A stretch of DNA of 64,000 bases from JAXGPL01 sp040766985 (GTDB taxonomy: Bacteria; Bacillota; Sulfobacillia; JAUYEG01): NCBI GenBank assembly GCA_040766985.1, contig JAXGPL010000010.1, forward strand, positions 46,742 through 110,741, given 5' to 3'. The notes under the pieces were generated by a model, which was not told where the DNA came from, did not search any database, and saw nothing but the letters and a program-made list of their open reading frames with translations. The position numbers and the translations under genes are program-made. This document shows, in pieces, positions 42,940 through 51,816 of the stretch (position 1 is its first letter; the number at the start of each line of letters is the position of its first letter).

Positions 42940-43439
42940 TCCGTGAACTCAGGGGGCGTAGGCCCAGGATCTCGCCCGAGGCGTTTGTCGCCGATAGCGC
43001 CGACGTCATCGGTGACGTGACGCTAGAGCCCGGGGCAAGCGTCTGGTTTCGCGCGGTGGTTCGCGCGGACCTCGGCCCGGTCTCCATCGGACGCGGTACG
43101 AACATCCAGGATGGATGCGTCGTTCACGTGGACCGCAGGTTTCCGACGACGATCGGCGATTACGTGACCGTCGGTCACGGGGCTGTGATCCACGGAAGCA
43201 CGATCGGCAACTGCGTTCTGGTCGGCATGGGCGCCGTGATCCTCGACGGCGCAAAGATCGGCGACGGTGCGTTGATCGGTGCAGGCGCGGTTGTCACACC
43301 CGGCGCGGAGATCCCGCCAAACGCTTTGGTGCTCGGTACTCCCGGCAAGGTCGTTCGCGACCTCGGGGCCGATAACGCGGCAAAACAACGACAGTGGGCG
43401 ATCGACTACCAGCGTCTCTGGGAAGAGAACTACCGCTGA
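42936..43439 (+). CDS. Gamma-carbonic anhydrase-like protein
   Basis: 167-residue left-handed beta-helix protein with hexapeptide repeats (YrdA/PaaY type). The three zinc-ligand histidines appear in VVHVD, TVGHGAVIHG and that same segment. LGTPGKVVRDLG is the family C-terminal helix. GTG 42936 overlaps the thiG stop, which is unusual company; carbonic anhydrase activity is plausible but many YrdA-type members have none proven. Confidence 0.85.
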   Translation: MIRELRGRRPRISPEAFVADSADVIGDVTLEPGASVWFRAVVRADLGPVSIGRGTNIQDGCVVHVDRRFPTTIGDYVTVGHGAVIHGSTIGNCVLVGMGAVILDGAKIGDGALIGAGAVVTPGAEIPPNALVLGTPGKVVRDLGADNAAKQRQWAIDYQRLWEENYR

Positions 43440-43482
43440 AGGCAAGAACGCTCGAAAAGGCGCCAAAAGCTAAGGTGTGCGG

Positions 43483-43511
43483 TTGAAACATCGGCGTTGC
43501 CGTGTTATCAT
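43483..43511 (+). promoter_or_regulatory. Predicted sigma-A promoter of guaB
   Basis: TTGAAA (43483-43488) and TATCAT (43506-43511) are separated by 17 nt, 38 nt before the guaB start and just after a run of A-rich sequence. It is the clearest promoter for this transcript; no purine-riboswitch consensus is visible. Confidence 0.6.
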
Positions 43512-43549
43512 CTCTGAAATTTTACCCGAGCGCGAAGGAGGGAGAGAGC

Positions 43550-45028
43550 ATGCCGTACGACGACAAGTTCGCTGCCGAAGGGCTTACATTTGATGATGTT
43601 CTCCTGATTCCCGCATTGTCGGACGTCCTCCCCCGGGACTGCGAAACCGCGACGGTGCTCGCCAAAGACATCAGGCTCAACGTTCCCCTGGTCAGTTCAG
43701 GGATGGATACCGTGACCGAAGCCAGAATGGCGATCGCGATGGCCCGCGAGGGCGGTTGCGGCGTGATCCACAAAAACCTCTCTATTGAGGAGCAGGCCAA
43801 GCAGGTCGACAGGGTCAAGCGGTCCGAGCACGGTGTCATCACCGACCCGATTTCGCTGGCGCCGGACGATCCTGTGACCAAAGCCCTGGAGATCATGGCC
43901 CACTACCACATCTCCGGCGTGCCGATCGTCGACGACACGGGCCGCCTCGTCGGGATCCTGACAAATCGTGACCTGCGCTTTGAGGAGAACTTCAACCAGC
44001 CGATCCGCGACGTCATGACCTCCGAAGGGCTCGTCACAGCCCCGGTCGGGACAACCCTTGATGAGGCCAAACGGATTCTCGGCAGGCACAAGATTGAGAA
44101 ACTCCCTCTTGTCGATCCCGACTGCAAGCTGCGGGGCCTGATCACGCTCAAGGACATCGAGAAGGCGCGGCAGTTCCCCAACGCAGCCAAGGACGCCCAG
44201 GGGCGGCTGATCGCCGCCGCGGCTGTCGGCGTCACCGGCGATGTCATCGACCGGGTTGAGGCCCTCCGGGGCGCTGGTGTGGACGTTGTCGTCCTGGACA
44301 CGGCGCACGGTCATTCGCGGGGCGTCATCGACACCACCCGCCGGCTGCGCCAGACCTTCCCGGACATCGTCCTGATTTCAGGCAACGTGGCCACTGCCGC
44401 CGGTACGGAGGCGCTGATCGACGCCGGGGCGGACGCGGTCAAGGTCGGCATCGGGCCTGCGTCGATATGCACGACCCGTGTGGTGGCCGGCATCGGCGTA
44501 CCCCAGGTGACTGCCATCTGCGAGTGCTCCCGGGCGGCCGCCAGGCATGGCGTCCCGATCATCGCGGACGGCGGCGTGCGCTATTCCGGCGATGTCGTCA
44601 AGGCAATCGCCTCCGGAGCCGATTCGGTGATGATCGGCAGCCTGTTCGCGGGCACCGAGGAGAGCCCCGGCGAAATGGAGATCTACCAGGGCCGCAGCTA
44701 CAAAGTGTACCGCGGCATGGGCTCGCTCGGCGCGATGAAGGCCGGGTCCGCGGACCGGTACTTCCAGGCTGAGGTGAAGAAGTTCGTGCCGGAGGGCATC
44801 GAAGGACGCGTCCCCTACCGGGGACCCCTCTCGGAGACGGTCTACCAACTCATCGGTGGCCTCAAGCAGGGCATGGGGTACTGCGGTGTGCGCACGATCA
44901 GGCAACTGCAGGAGGACACCAAGTTCGTCCGCATTACCAATGCCGGCCTGCGCGAGAGCCATCCCCACGACGTCTCCATCACCAAGGAGTCGCCCAACTA
45001 CTATATTGAGCGCTTCAACTCGCACTGA
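43550..45028 (+). CDS. guaB: IMP dehydrogenase GuaB
   Basis: Converts IMP to XMP, the first committed step to GMP. 492 residues from ATG 43550 (SD ggagggag). N-terminal TIM-barrel half (LTFDDVLLIPALSDVLP), two CBS domains (MAHYHISGVPIVDDTGRLVG, KIEKLPLVDPDCKLRG), the catalytic Cys307 loop GIGPASICTTRVVAGIGVPQ, and the flap/C-terminal YRGMGSLGAMKAGSADRY and EGRVPYRGPL. Frame intact and length normal. A good promoter lies upstream, so it is probably monocistronic. Confidence 0.97.
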   Translation: MPYDDKFAAEGLTFDDVLLIPALSDVLPRDCETATVLAKDIRLNVPLVSSGMDTVTEARMAIAMAREGGCGVIHKNLSIEEQAKQVDRVKRSEHGVITDPISLAPDDPVTKALEIMAHYHISGVPIVDDTGRLVGILTNRDLRFEENFNQPIRDVMTSEGLVTAPVGTTLDEAKRILGRHKIEKLPLVDPDCKLRGLITLKDIEKARQFPNAAKDAQGRLIAAAAVGVTGDVIDRVEALRGAGVDVVVLDTAHGHSRGVIDTTRRLRQTFPDIVLISGNVATAAGTEALIDAGADAVKVGIGPASICTTRVVAGIGVPQVTAICECSRAAARHGVPIIADGGVRYSGDVVKAIASGADSVMIGSLFAGTEESPGEMEIYQGRSYKVYRGMGSLGAMKAGSADRYFQAEVKKFVPEGIEGRVPYRGPLSETVYQLIGGLKQGMGYCGVRTIRQLQEDTKFVRITNAGLRESHPHDVSITKESPNYYIERFNSH

Positions 45029-45056
45029 CCGCCCGGCCGCGAACCGGGTGCCGCCG

Positions 45057-45721
45057 ATGCAAGCCAGCCAGGCCGGACGGAGGATAGCCGGCCTGGCTGC
45101 TCTCTTATTCGCTGCCGCAAGCATCGCCCTGACCGTTGCGGTCGAGCGCGAGAGCATGTGGTGGCTCGACACCGCGGTCCGCGACTGGATCAGGGCTGCA
45201 CGGAGCCCTCTTGGAATCGCCGCGATGCTAGCCGTGAGTCATCTCAGTTCCGAGTACGTCACCCCCGTTGTCATCCTCATCTGCACATGGTTGATGGGCC
45301 GCCGCGGCGGCAGCCGGCTTTTTCGCTATACTTCCTTCTGATGGCTGCGACCTCGACCGTCTGGCAGATTGCCCTCAAGCGCATCCTTGAGCGGCCGCGG
45401 CCGCAGCCGCCCCTCGTACCATTTTGGAGCGGGGCCGGCTACCCGAGCGGGCACGCGCTAAGCGCGCTCTGCATTTCACTCGGATGGCTGCTCTGGCTCC
45501 GGTGGCATGCCGTGGGCCTGCGCCGCGCTCAACTAACTGCTGTGCGCGGCGCCCTCGTGGCCTGGCCGCTTCTGGTCGGCGCCAGCCGGATCTACATCGA
45601 TGCCCACTGGACGAGCGACGTCCTCGGCGGCCTCTTGTTCGGGGCGATGCACTTCTGCGGCTCGTGGTTCATCGCGGGGCGTTGGCCGACCGGAGCCGCT
45701 GCACTGACCGACACCGGTTGA
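45057..45721 (+). CDS. PAP2-family membrane phosphatase, one frameshift
   Basis: Lipid phosphatase/undecaprenyl-pyrophosphatase-like PAP2 protein. First frame from ATG 45057: AGLAALLFAAASIALTVAV (helix 1), STVWWLDTAV-like MWWLDTAVRDWIRAARSPL and EYVTPVVILICTWLMGRRGG. After a break at about 45320 near the T-run of gctttttcgc it continues YFLLMAATSTVWQIALKRIL, the C1 motif KRILERPRP, C2 YPSGHA and C3 SRIYIDAHWTSDVLGG. All catalytic residues are present, so one missing base is the likely explanation. About 221 residues joined. Substrate unknown. Confidence 0.85.
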
Positions 45722-45755
45722 CCTTGCCCCGTCGAATTGCGCGGAAGGGGTTGCC

Positions 45756-45784
45756 TTGACAGCCAAATGCGACCGGTGTAGAAT
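45756..45784 (+). promoter_or_regulatory. Consensus sigma-A promoter of the ArsR-type gene
   Basis: TTGACA (45756-45761), 17-nt spacer, TAGAAT (45779-45784): close to the ideal sigma-A sequence. The start codon of the regulator gene is 64 nt downstream. Confidence 0.8.
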
Positions 45785-45806
45785 CGGTTTGGATAAAGAG
45801 TTACGC

Positions 45807-45826
45807 AGTTAGCCAATCAGCTAACT
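45807..45826. promoter_or_regulatory. Palindromic operator candidate
   Basis: AGTTAGC-CAATCA-GCTAACT, 7-bp perfect arms with a 6-nt centre, located about 22 nt after the -10 box and 21 nt before the TTG start. Position and symmetry fit autoregulation by the ArsR-type protein encoded next. Confidence 0.65.
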
Positions 45827-45847
45827 CGATGGCAGCCAGGGGGCAAA

Positions 45848-46780
45848 TTGGAGCTGGAGACAGCAGTAGATGCAGGTACAAGACGTAGAGCCGGCATCAC
45901 CTTCACCTACTCGTCATACATCGAGATGGTGCTGAGTCTCCAGGTGTTGTGCGACCCAGGCAGGCACGGAGTGCTTCTGCCCTGGGTTGTCAGGTTCAAG
46001 GAAAAGATCTCGCCCGACTCGTACGACAACATTTTCGCCTATGGCGAGTCGCTCGGGAGTTGGGCGGAGGCGATCCAGCCGGTTCTTGAGCGCGATGGGT
46101 TGACCGACCTTAGCGTCCCGTCGGTGCTTCACGAGTTGGAGGAGTGGTCCGGCGAGGGGTTCGCCGAGGCTTTTTCGCAGGACGAGGAGCAGTGGAGCGG
46201 CTTTCTGCGCTTCCTTTGGGCGTATTGGACGGACTACTTTCACGAGGAGTTTTACTGGATCGAGCCCCTCCTCGTCGGGAGTATCAGGCAGCAGACGGGA
46301 GAGGCGCGCAAGGCAGGCGCGGCTTTTCTGGCAACCGCGATGCCGTCCGCCTGGGAGCAACTCGATGGGCGGCTGGAGTACGGGTCGACGGTGCGCCTGC
46401 TGCCGTCGGTGTTCGCGGTGTACGACCGGGTCCTGAGCGAGACGGACCAGATGGTGACGGCATGTTATCCGGTTTCGCCGGGCATCTACAGGCGGCCGGA
46501 GAGCCTGACGCCGCCGGAGCCGCTGGCGAGGCTGCTCAAGACCCTGGCCGATGAGACCAGGCTGAAGCTGCTCAAGTTGATGCTTGAGGAGCATAAGTGT
46601 ACTAAAGAGCTGGCTGAAGAACTGGGTTTGGCCGAGCCGACCGTTTCCCGGCATCTGCGCCTCCTGCGCGATGCGGAGTTGGTGGAGGGCACGGAGGACG
46701 GCAACTTCATATACTACACGGCAAAACTGGAGCGGATCGCCGAGCTGCACATGAAAGTGCTGGACTTCCTGCGCTCTTAG
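45848..46780 (+). CDS. ArsR-family regulator with a large N-terminal domain
   Basis: 310 residues from TTG 45848 (SD agggg). The first about 210 residues form an uncharacterised helical domain (FTYSSYIEMVLSLQVL, WSGFLRFLWAYWTDYFHEEF, YGSTVRLLPSVFAVYDRVL), resembling DUF5937-type N-termini found on some ArsR proteins. The C-terminal winged helix reads LARLLKTLADETRLKLLKLM, CTKELAEELGLAEPTVSRHL and DGNFIYYTAKLERIAEL. No metal-binding Cys pair is evident apart from one Cys in EEHKCTKEL. It has a strong promoter and a palindrome in its leader and is followed by a terminator, so it is a stand-alone regulator. Ligand unknown. Confidence 0.82.
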   Translation: MELETAVDAGTRRRAGITFTYSSYIEMVLSLQVLCDPGRHGVLLPWVVRFKEKISPDSYDNIFAYGESLGSWAEAIQPVLERDGLTDLSVPSVLHELEEWSGEGFAEAFSQDEEQWSGFLRFLWAYWTDYFHEEFYWIEPLLVGSIRQQTGEARKAGAAFLATAMPSAWEQLDGRLEYGSTVRLLPSVFAVYDRVLSETDQMVTACYPVSPGIYRRPESLTPPEPLARLLKTLADETRLKLLKLMLEEHKCTKELAEELGLAEPTVSRHLRLLRDAELVEGTEDGNFIYYTAKLERIAELHMKVLDFLRS

Positions 46781-46864
46781 ACGGCAAGAGACACGGCAGG
46801 CCTGAGCAACCGGCCGGAGTGAAGTCCGAAGCGGTCGCGCACCCCAACTCAATATCCTCCTCGG

Positions 46865-46898
46865 CAAGAGGCACCGGTGGCGCAGCCGGTGCCTCTTG
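46865..46898. terminator. Hairpin between convergent genes
   Basis: A perfect 13-bp stem (caagaggcaccgg / ccggtgcctcttg) with an 8-nt loop, 84 nt after the regulator's stop and 47 nt beyond the end of the converging gene. Followed by gcttt on the plus strand; probably bidirectional. Confidence 0.75.
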
Positions 46899-46945
46899 GC
46901 TTTCGCCGGGCAGCAACGCGGATCAGGGCCGCGCGAAGCATACGC

Positions 46946-47323
46946 TCAGCGCTTCTTGTGGCGCCGCTTCTTGGCAGAGGGGACTATCTTCTCGCGGCTG
47001 GGATCCGGGGCTACAGGCCCTGATCTGGTCCTTTGCGCCTTCGGTGTCCGGCGCAGGCCCGGCGGGGCGCCGAAGAAGGTCAGCAGCGCGCCGTTGCCGC
47101 CGACGACTGCGACAGGTGTGACGACAGCCGGCAGAGCGATGCCGCCGAGTCTGCCGGCCAGCAGAAGCGCGCCGATCACGCCGTTATAGACCAGCAACAC
47201 GGTCCACGTTGACCACTTGGGTATCCTGCCGGCATACATGACCTTCAGGTAGCGCGCCCCTGTCAGCAGGCCAAAGATCAGGATCATGGTCCAGCCGACG
47301 TTAAGCCAGTCCTCTGCGGTCAC
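46946..47323 (-). CDS. Small membrane protein with basic tail, unknown
   Basis: 125 residues. GTG 47323 has SD ggaggtg on the minus strand. Hydrophobic helices at about 8-28 (LNVGWTMILIFGLLTGARYL), 38-58 (STWTVLLVYNGVIGALLLAG) and 62-84 (IALPAVVTPVAVVGGNGALL), then a Lys/Arg-rich tail (RTPKAQRTRSGP, SAKKRRHKKR). It could be a small inner-membrane protein binding acidic lipid or nucleic acid. No family recognised. Divergent from the next membrane-protein gene. Confidence 0.6.
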   Translation of the reverse strand: MTAEDWLNVGWTMILIFGLLTGARYLKVMYAGRIPKWSTWTVLLVYNGVIGALLLAGRLGGIALPAVVTPVAVVGGNGALLTFFGAPPGLRRTPKAQRTRSGPVAPDPSREKIVPSAKKRRHKKR

Positions 47324-47478
47324 GAAGGTACACCTCCCGGATGGGGCGGAACGTCATGCGGGCGGTCACTGCACGCCTCCGCCCCCAATTCACCCCGGCG
47401 CGCCGGCAAACCTGCGAAGGCCATGCCTCCGCGACCTCAAACGGAAAACCGCACAACCCGGCGAAGCGTAATACTGCC

Positions 47479-47982
47479 ATGACATCACGTAAGCAGAGCC
47501 TCCTGCTCATGGCCGTCGCCGACATCGCGTTGCTCCAGGGGTTGACCCTCTGGGCCGATGCGAGGTGGGCGATCACTTACCGGGAAACCTTCATCTACCT
47601 CGTTGCCGCAGGTGTGGCGGCCAAGATCTTCGGCGACCTGATCTACTACCTGACGTCCCCTGGCCGGCGGCACTGGTTGTACCTCGAGGACTACCTGTTC
47701 AACGACCTACTGGTGCATACCAGGTTTGTCGTGCCCATGGCTATCGCCCAGGGATGGGTGGCTGTAAAGGCGCCGGTCTACATACCCTTCGCGTGGCTGT
47801 ACCTTAGGCAGGCGTGGGTTTCGCCGCTTGCGGGGGGCATCGTCTGGGCGGTCAACCGCTACCTCGTCGAGCGTGCCGAAGAGCAACGCCACCGTCCGCT
47901 CGGCACACGGGCCGCCTCGCTTACAGCGAAGTCCGGCAAAGGCGGAGACGGGAGTCCGCCGGGGCCCGGACGCGGCGGGTAG
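47479..47982 (+). CDS. Small membrane protein, unknown
   Basis: 167 residues from ATG 47479; the frame is open further upstream but without a good SD. Helices at about residues 8-30 (LLLMAVADIALLQGLTLWAD), 38-58 (FIYLVAAGVAAKIFGDLIYY), 78-100 and 105-130 (AWVSPLAGGIVWAVN), with a Gly/Pro-rich C-terminal tail. It resembles small integral membrane proteins with four helices; no function is claimed. Divergent to 46946 and convergent to the two-component genes. Confidence 0.55.
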   Translation: MTSRKQSLLLMAVADIALLQGLTLWADARWAITYRETFIYLVAAGVAAKIFGDLIYYLTSPGRRHWLYLEDYLFNDLLVHTRFVVPMAIAQGWVAVKAPVYIPFAWLYLRQAWVSPLAGGIVWAVNRYLVERAEEQRHRPLGTRAASLTAKSGKGGDGSPPGPGRGG

Positions 47983-48026
47983 GTGCATCTTCGGGCTCGC
48001 CTTAGCGGGCATCTCCAGCTGATCCT

Positions 48027-48736
48027 TCAGTCCCGACCCTCTCGCTCCGGCTGCGTCGGCTCAGCATCTATGCTATAGCCCACTCCGGTTACCGTCCGGA
48101 TCAACCGGCCCGCCTCCTCGCCCAGTTTGCGGCGCAGGTGGGCGATGTAGACCCGCAGATAGTCGACACTGTCCGCGTACTCCGGCCCCCAAACGTAGGA
48201 CAGGATCTGTTCGTGGACGATCACCTTGCCCTGGTGTGTAAGCAAGTAGTGCAGGAGGCTGAATTCGGTCGGCGTGAGGTGGACATGGTCGCCGCCGACT
48301 GTGACTTTGCGGGATGCCGGGTAGAGGCGGATGGGCCCGGCGCCGAGCAGCGGTGGCTCCGGTGACGCTCCGGCGCGGCGCCGCAGGGCCACTGCGATAC
48401 GCGCAAGGAGCTCGTTCACGTTAAACGGTTTGGTGATATAGTCGTCCGCCCCGGCCCTGAACCCCTGTAACTTGTCGCTGTCCTTTGCCTTGGCGGTAAG
48501 CATTAGAATGGGCACGTCGCTCATCGCGCGCAACTCGCGGCAGACCTCGAACCCGGACATGTCCGGCAGCATGACGTCAAGGACGACGACGTCCGGCGCC
48601 TCGGACGCCGCCAGCTCGAGGGCCTGACGGCCTGTCGCGGCGGCTGAGATGGCGTAACCCCTCGGGTTGAGGTTAGTGCTCAGCAGGCGCACCAGCTAGG
48701 CTCGTCGTCGACGATCAGAATCTTGTGTTTTCTCAT
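48027..48736 (-). CDS. OmpR/PhoB-family response regulator, one frameshift
   Basis: About 236 residues after correction. ATG 48736 overlaps the kinase stop (ATGA). N-terminus MRKHKILIVDDEPS breaks at about 48697 and continues VRLLSTNLNPRGY one base off. Receiver: VVLDVMLPDMSGFEV (phospho-Asp), MLTAKAKDSDKLQGF and YITKPFNVNEL. DNA-binding winged helix: LTPTEFSLLHYLLTHQGKVI and YLRVYIAHLRRKLGEE, then VTGVGYSIDAEP. Pairs with the kinase at 48733-49833. Targets unknown. Confidence 0.88.
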
Positions 48737-49833
48737 CGAAGTACCTTGGGGATCGAGAACGATACGGTCGTGCCCCGCCCCTCGCTGCTTGTCGCCCAGA
48801 TCCTGCCGCCCTGCCTTTCGACGAGATCTCGTGCGAGGGGGAGCCCGAGCCCGGTACCCGCAACCCTGCTCCCGTTGTTTTTTACCCGGAAGTAGCGCTC
48901 GAACAACCGGTTGAGGTGTTCCGGGCGCAACCCGGGGCCCTCGTCGGCGACCGAGACGACCACATCGCTCGCGGCCTCCTGCGCGGAGAGCACGATCGCG
49001 CCCTTGACCGCGTATTTGGAGGCGTTATCGAGGAGGTTGTTGAGCACCTGCCGGAGGCGGACCGGGTCGCCCATGACAGCGGGCAACCGGTCCGGGATCG
49101 AGCAAAAGTACTGGTGGCAAGAGTCGCGTGCCGCGAACTCCCTGAGGGTTGCGGTCGCGATCTTGCCGATGAGCGTCGGCTCGAGTTGCACTTCGAGCGA
49201 GCCCGAGCGGTGGGTGCTGGCCTCCAGTACCTCAGAAACCATCTGGATGAGCGTCTCGGTCTCCTCGTCGATCAAAGTGGCAAAACCGCGCAGGTCCGCG
49301 CCAGTCCACTGGACATCATTCCGCAACATGGAGAGGGCGTATCCTTTGATCGACGTGAGCGGCGTCCGCATTTCATGGGCGAGAACCGCCATCGCTTTCT
49401 CGGGGTCGGATTCCGCGGTCAGCCGTTCCACGGCGGCGCCAAGGCAGCCGGCCAGCCCGGGCCAGTTGGCCCGCAGCCAATCCCAATCAAGATCGGGGCC
49501 GGTGGCCGCAACAAGGACGTGCATGCCCGAGACGGGCACTCCGACAGCCACCATACGCCGTTCAGCAAGCTCCAGAAACACCGGGCCGATCGTGCGACCG
49601 ATCGCCTCTTCGGCCTTTGGATGGATAGCTGCCCACAATTCCTGTGTTCGGTCACCCAGGACATCAAGTGTGCGCCACCTGCCGCCGGCGTACAAAGCAA
49701 AAACGGTCGTCCTGGCCCGTATCCGGCGAGCCAGGACGACCAAGCAAGTAGACGCCAGTTGGGGCAGAGAATCGGATTGAGCAAAACTCAATGCGAAACT
49801 CCACGGGGAGGAGTCGCAACCGACGTCACCCAA
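48733..49833 (-). CDS. Sensor histidine kinase with GAF-like N-terminus
   Basis: 366 residues from TTG 49833. No transmembrane helix is seen. The N-terminal about 150 residues look GAF-like (LPQLASTCLVVLARRIRART, VFLELAERRMVAVGVPV), followed by HisKA with LAHEMRTPLTSIKGYALSML and HATPase with NNLLDNASKYA, VADEGPGL and GTGLGLPLARDLVERQG. Cytosolic sensing is implied, similar to the soluble half of KdpD, but no Usp or potassium-channel genes are nearby. Its stop overlaps the regulator start. Confidence 0.88.
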   Translation of the reverse strand: MGDVGCDSSPWSFALSFAQSDSLPQLASTCLVVLARRIRARTTVFALYAGGRWRTLDVLGDRTQELWAAIHPKAEEAIGRTIGPVFLELAERRMVAVGVPVSGMHVLVAATGPDLDWDWLRANWPGLAGCLGAAVERLTAESDPEKAMAVLAHEMRTPLTSIKGYALSMLRNDVQWTGADLRGFATLIDEETETLIQMVSEVLEASTHRSGSLEVQLEPTLIGKIATATLREFAARDSCHQYFCSIPDRLPAVMGDPVRLRQVLNNLLDNASKYAVKGAIVLSAQEAASDVVVSVADEGPGLRPEHLNRLFERYFRVKNNGSRVAGTGLGLPLARDLVERQGGRIWATSSEGRGTTVSFSIPKVLR

Positions 49834-49864
49834 CTCTCAAGTCATACCCTTCCCGTTGGCACCC

Positions 49865-50338
49865 CTAGGGCCAAACTTGCAGAGCCGGGCTGTGCAGCCC
49901 ACCGCCGAGGGCCATGCCGAGTCTGGCTTGATCGGCCGCCACGACGTGGAACTTGACCAGCGAAACAAACCCCTGCTGCCGAGCGGCCTGGGCATACTGG
50001 GTCTCCAGGCTCTCGCAAACAAGGTTAAATGCCGCGCTGCCGTTCTCCACGATCAGGACCACGTCGGCCACCTGACTGTCGCCGCCCTCGGTTGACGGCA
50101 GGATGTACGCGCTCGTGACCGGCCAGTGAAGGGCCGCGAGTTGCTCGGAGACTGCCTTGAGCCACCCGTAGGTGAAGTACTCGCACGCGCCTTCCCCGTC
50201 CGCCAGCGGACCCGGGTGCCCCGTGCCGCGGCAGCTGATCTTCGCACTGGCGTATTCATACGCCCGCTCTGCAGCCAACCTCGATACCTTCGTCAGATCG
50301 ACAGTGAATGCCTGCTTCGCTCGCGGTCCCTCGACCAT
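49865..50338 (-). CDS. Hypothetical protein upstream of the two-component genes
   Basis: 157 residues. ATG 50338 has SD ggaggtgaaagg on the minus strand. Composition is soluble, mixed alpha/beta; readable stretches are FTVDLTKVSRLAAERAYEYA, ACEYFTYGWLKAVSEQLAAL and VVLIVENGSAAFNLVCESLE. Two Cys residues in CRGTGHPGP and ACEYF might be structural. It lies between gdhA and the kinase gene on the same strand with short gaps (about 22 and 31 nt), so it may be co-transcribed. I do not recognise the family. Confidence 0.55.
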   Translation of the reverse strand: MVEGPRAKQAFTVDLTKVSRLAAERAYEYASAKISCRGTGHPGPLADGEGACEYFTYGWLKAVSEQLAALHWPVTSAYILPSTEGGDSQVADVVLIVENGSAAFNLVCESLETQYAQAARQQGFVSLVKFHVVAADQARLGMALGGGLHSPALQVWP

Positions 50339-50360
50339 GGCCTAGCCTTTCACCTCCGTC

Positions 50361-51668
50361 CTAGAGGTTGCTCCCGCGGGTCCCCAACGCCGCAACGATC
50401 CGCTCCACCGCGAGGGCGTAGGCGGCCGCGCGCAGGGTTATACCGTTTGCCTTCGCATACGCGATGCAGTCCCGCGTCGCCTGAGTCATAATGGTATCCA
50501 GTTTGCTGTTGACCTCGTCCCCCTGCCAGAACATGCCTTGCAGGCACTGGACCCACTCAAAGTACGAGACCACGACACCGCCGGAATTGGCGAGGATATC
50601 GGGAATGACGCTGATGCCGCGCCGCTCGAGGATCTCATCTCCCTCGGTCGAAACCGGGCCGTTGGCGCCCTCCGAGACAAGGCGTGCGCGCACGTTCCCG
50701 GCGTTGGCCTCGGTGATCTGGTCTTCCATCGCCGCCGGCACCAGGACGTCGACGTCCGCAGCAATCAACTCGTAGTTGGAGATGCGCGCCGCGTCCGTGC
50801 CCTTGTAGTCGTCGAGGAGGTTTCCGGGCCGTTCACGGATGAATGCCCCAAGGCGCTTGATGTCGAGACCCTTGGGGTTGGCCAGGCCACCGGAGATGTC
50901 GCTCACGGCGGTGATCTTTGCCCCGCGCTCCAGCAGGGCGAGCGCCGAGAAGTAGCCGACCTTGCCGAAGCCCTGTACCGCAGCCGTCATCCCGTCGAGG
51001 CTCTGGCCCTGGGCTTCAACATACCGCTGCGTCGCCACGCCCACGCCGTTGCCTGTGGCCGCCTCCCGGCCGACTGAGCCCCAGAAGCTGAGGGGCTTGC
51101 CCGTGAATGTGGCGGGGACCATCTGGCCTGCGAGGGTCGAGTAAGCGTCGGTCATCCACCCGATGATCTGGCCGTCGGTGTTGACGTCGGGGGCCGGGAT
51201 ATCCCGCATGGGCCCGATCAGGGGCGCGATTGCGGTCGCGTAGCGGCGGCTGACGGCTTCGAGCTCGCGCTTTGACATCTTCCCGGGGTCGCAGCGGAGC
51301 GCTCCCTTGGCGCCGCCGTACGGGATATTGACGGTGGCGCACTTGAGGCTCATCAGAGCGGCGAGCGCCCTGGTCTCATCAAGGGTGACATTCGGATGAT
51401 AGCGGATGCCTCCCTTGTACGGTCCGCGCACGCCCGAGTGCTGTACGCGGTACCCCTCGAACGATTGCACCTCTCCGGCATCGTCGACGATGCTTACGCG
51501 AACCGTGAGTTCGCGCTCGGGCATAATCAAGAGGTCGGTCATGCCCTGGCTGAGCTTGAGGCGCTTGCAGATGTTACCGATACGACGTTTTGTTTCCGCC
51601 CACATGCCGGTCTCGGCTGTGTCGGTTGAAGCAACTAGCGGGGCTGATGATCCATTTCTGTTTCCCAC
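50361..51668 (-). CDS. gdhA: Glutamate dehydrogenase
   Basis: NAD(P)-dependent oxidative deamination of glutamate. 435 residues from GTG 51668; the SD aggagg abuts that codon, so the real start may be ATG 51605 (MWAETKRRIGNICKRL). Signatures: GYRVQHSGVRGPYKGGIRYH, catalytic Lys in GGAKGALRCDP, PAPDVNTDGQIIGW, Rossmann loop VQGFGKVGYFSALAL and the C-terminal VVVSYFEWVQ. Intact frame. Coenzyme preference cannot be told from sequence alone. Confidence 0.94.
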   Translation of the reverse strand: MGNRNGSSAPLVASTDTAETGMWAETKRRIGNICKRLKLSQGMTDLLIMPERELTVRVSIVDDAGEVQSFEGYRVQHSGVRGPYKGGIRYHPNVTLDETRALAALMSLKCATVNIPYGGAKGALRCDPGKMSKRELEAVSRRYATAIAPLIGPMRDIPAPDVNTDGQIIGWMTDAYSTLAGQMVPATFTGKPLSFWGSVGREAATGNGVGVATQRYVEAQGQSLDGMTAAVQGFGKVGYFSALALLERGAKITAVSDISGGLANPKGLDIKRLGAFIRERPGNLLDDYKGTDAARISNYELIAADVDVLVPAAMEDQITEANAGNVRARLVSEGANGPVSTEGDEILERRGISVIPDILANSGGVVVSYFEWVQCLQGMFWQGDEVNSKLDTIMTQATRDCIAYAKANGITLRAAAYALAVERIVAALGTRGSNL

Positions 51669-51743
51669 CTCCTAGAAACAACCATAAGGGAGGTTCCACA
51701 AAAGGCGCATTAACAGGGGCGGCGGGGAGCTTAACAAAACGTT

Positions 51744-51780
51744 AAAAAGCCCGGCCCAATTAGCTGGGCGGCCGGGCCTT
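51744..51780 (-). terminator. Intrinsic terminator of the ireB gene
   Basis: On the minus strand, gcccggcc-type stem pairs (51770-51777 with 51749-51756) with a short loop are followed by ttttt (51744-51748 complement). It lies 37 nt after the ireB stop and before gdhA. Confidence 0.8.
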
Positions 51781-51816
51781 CGGACTATAGGCTGCCGGGA
51801 ATCAGCGGGAGTAATG

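Noticed and set aside
43440..43549. Purine or ppGpp riboswitch before guaB
   Set aside because: The leader is only about 38 nt after the predicted -10 box, too short for a purine aptamer.
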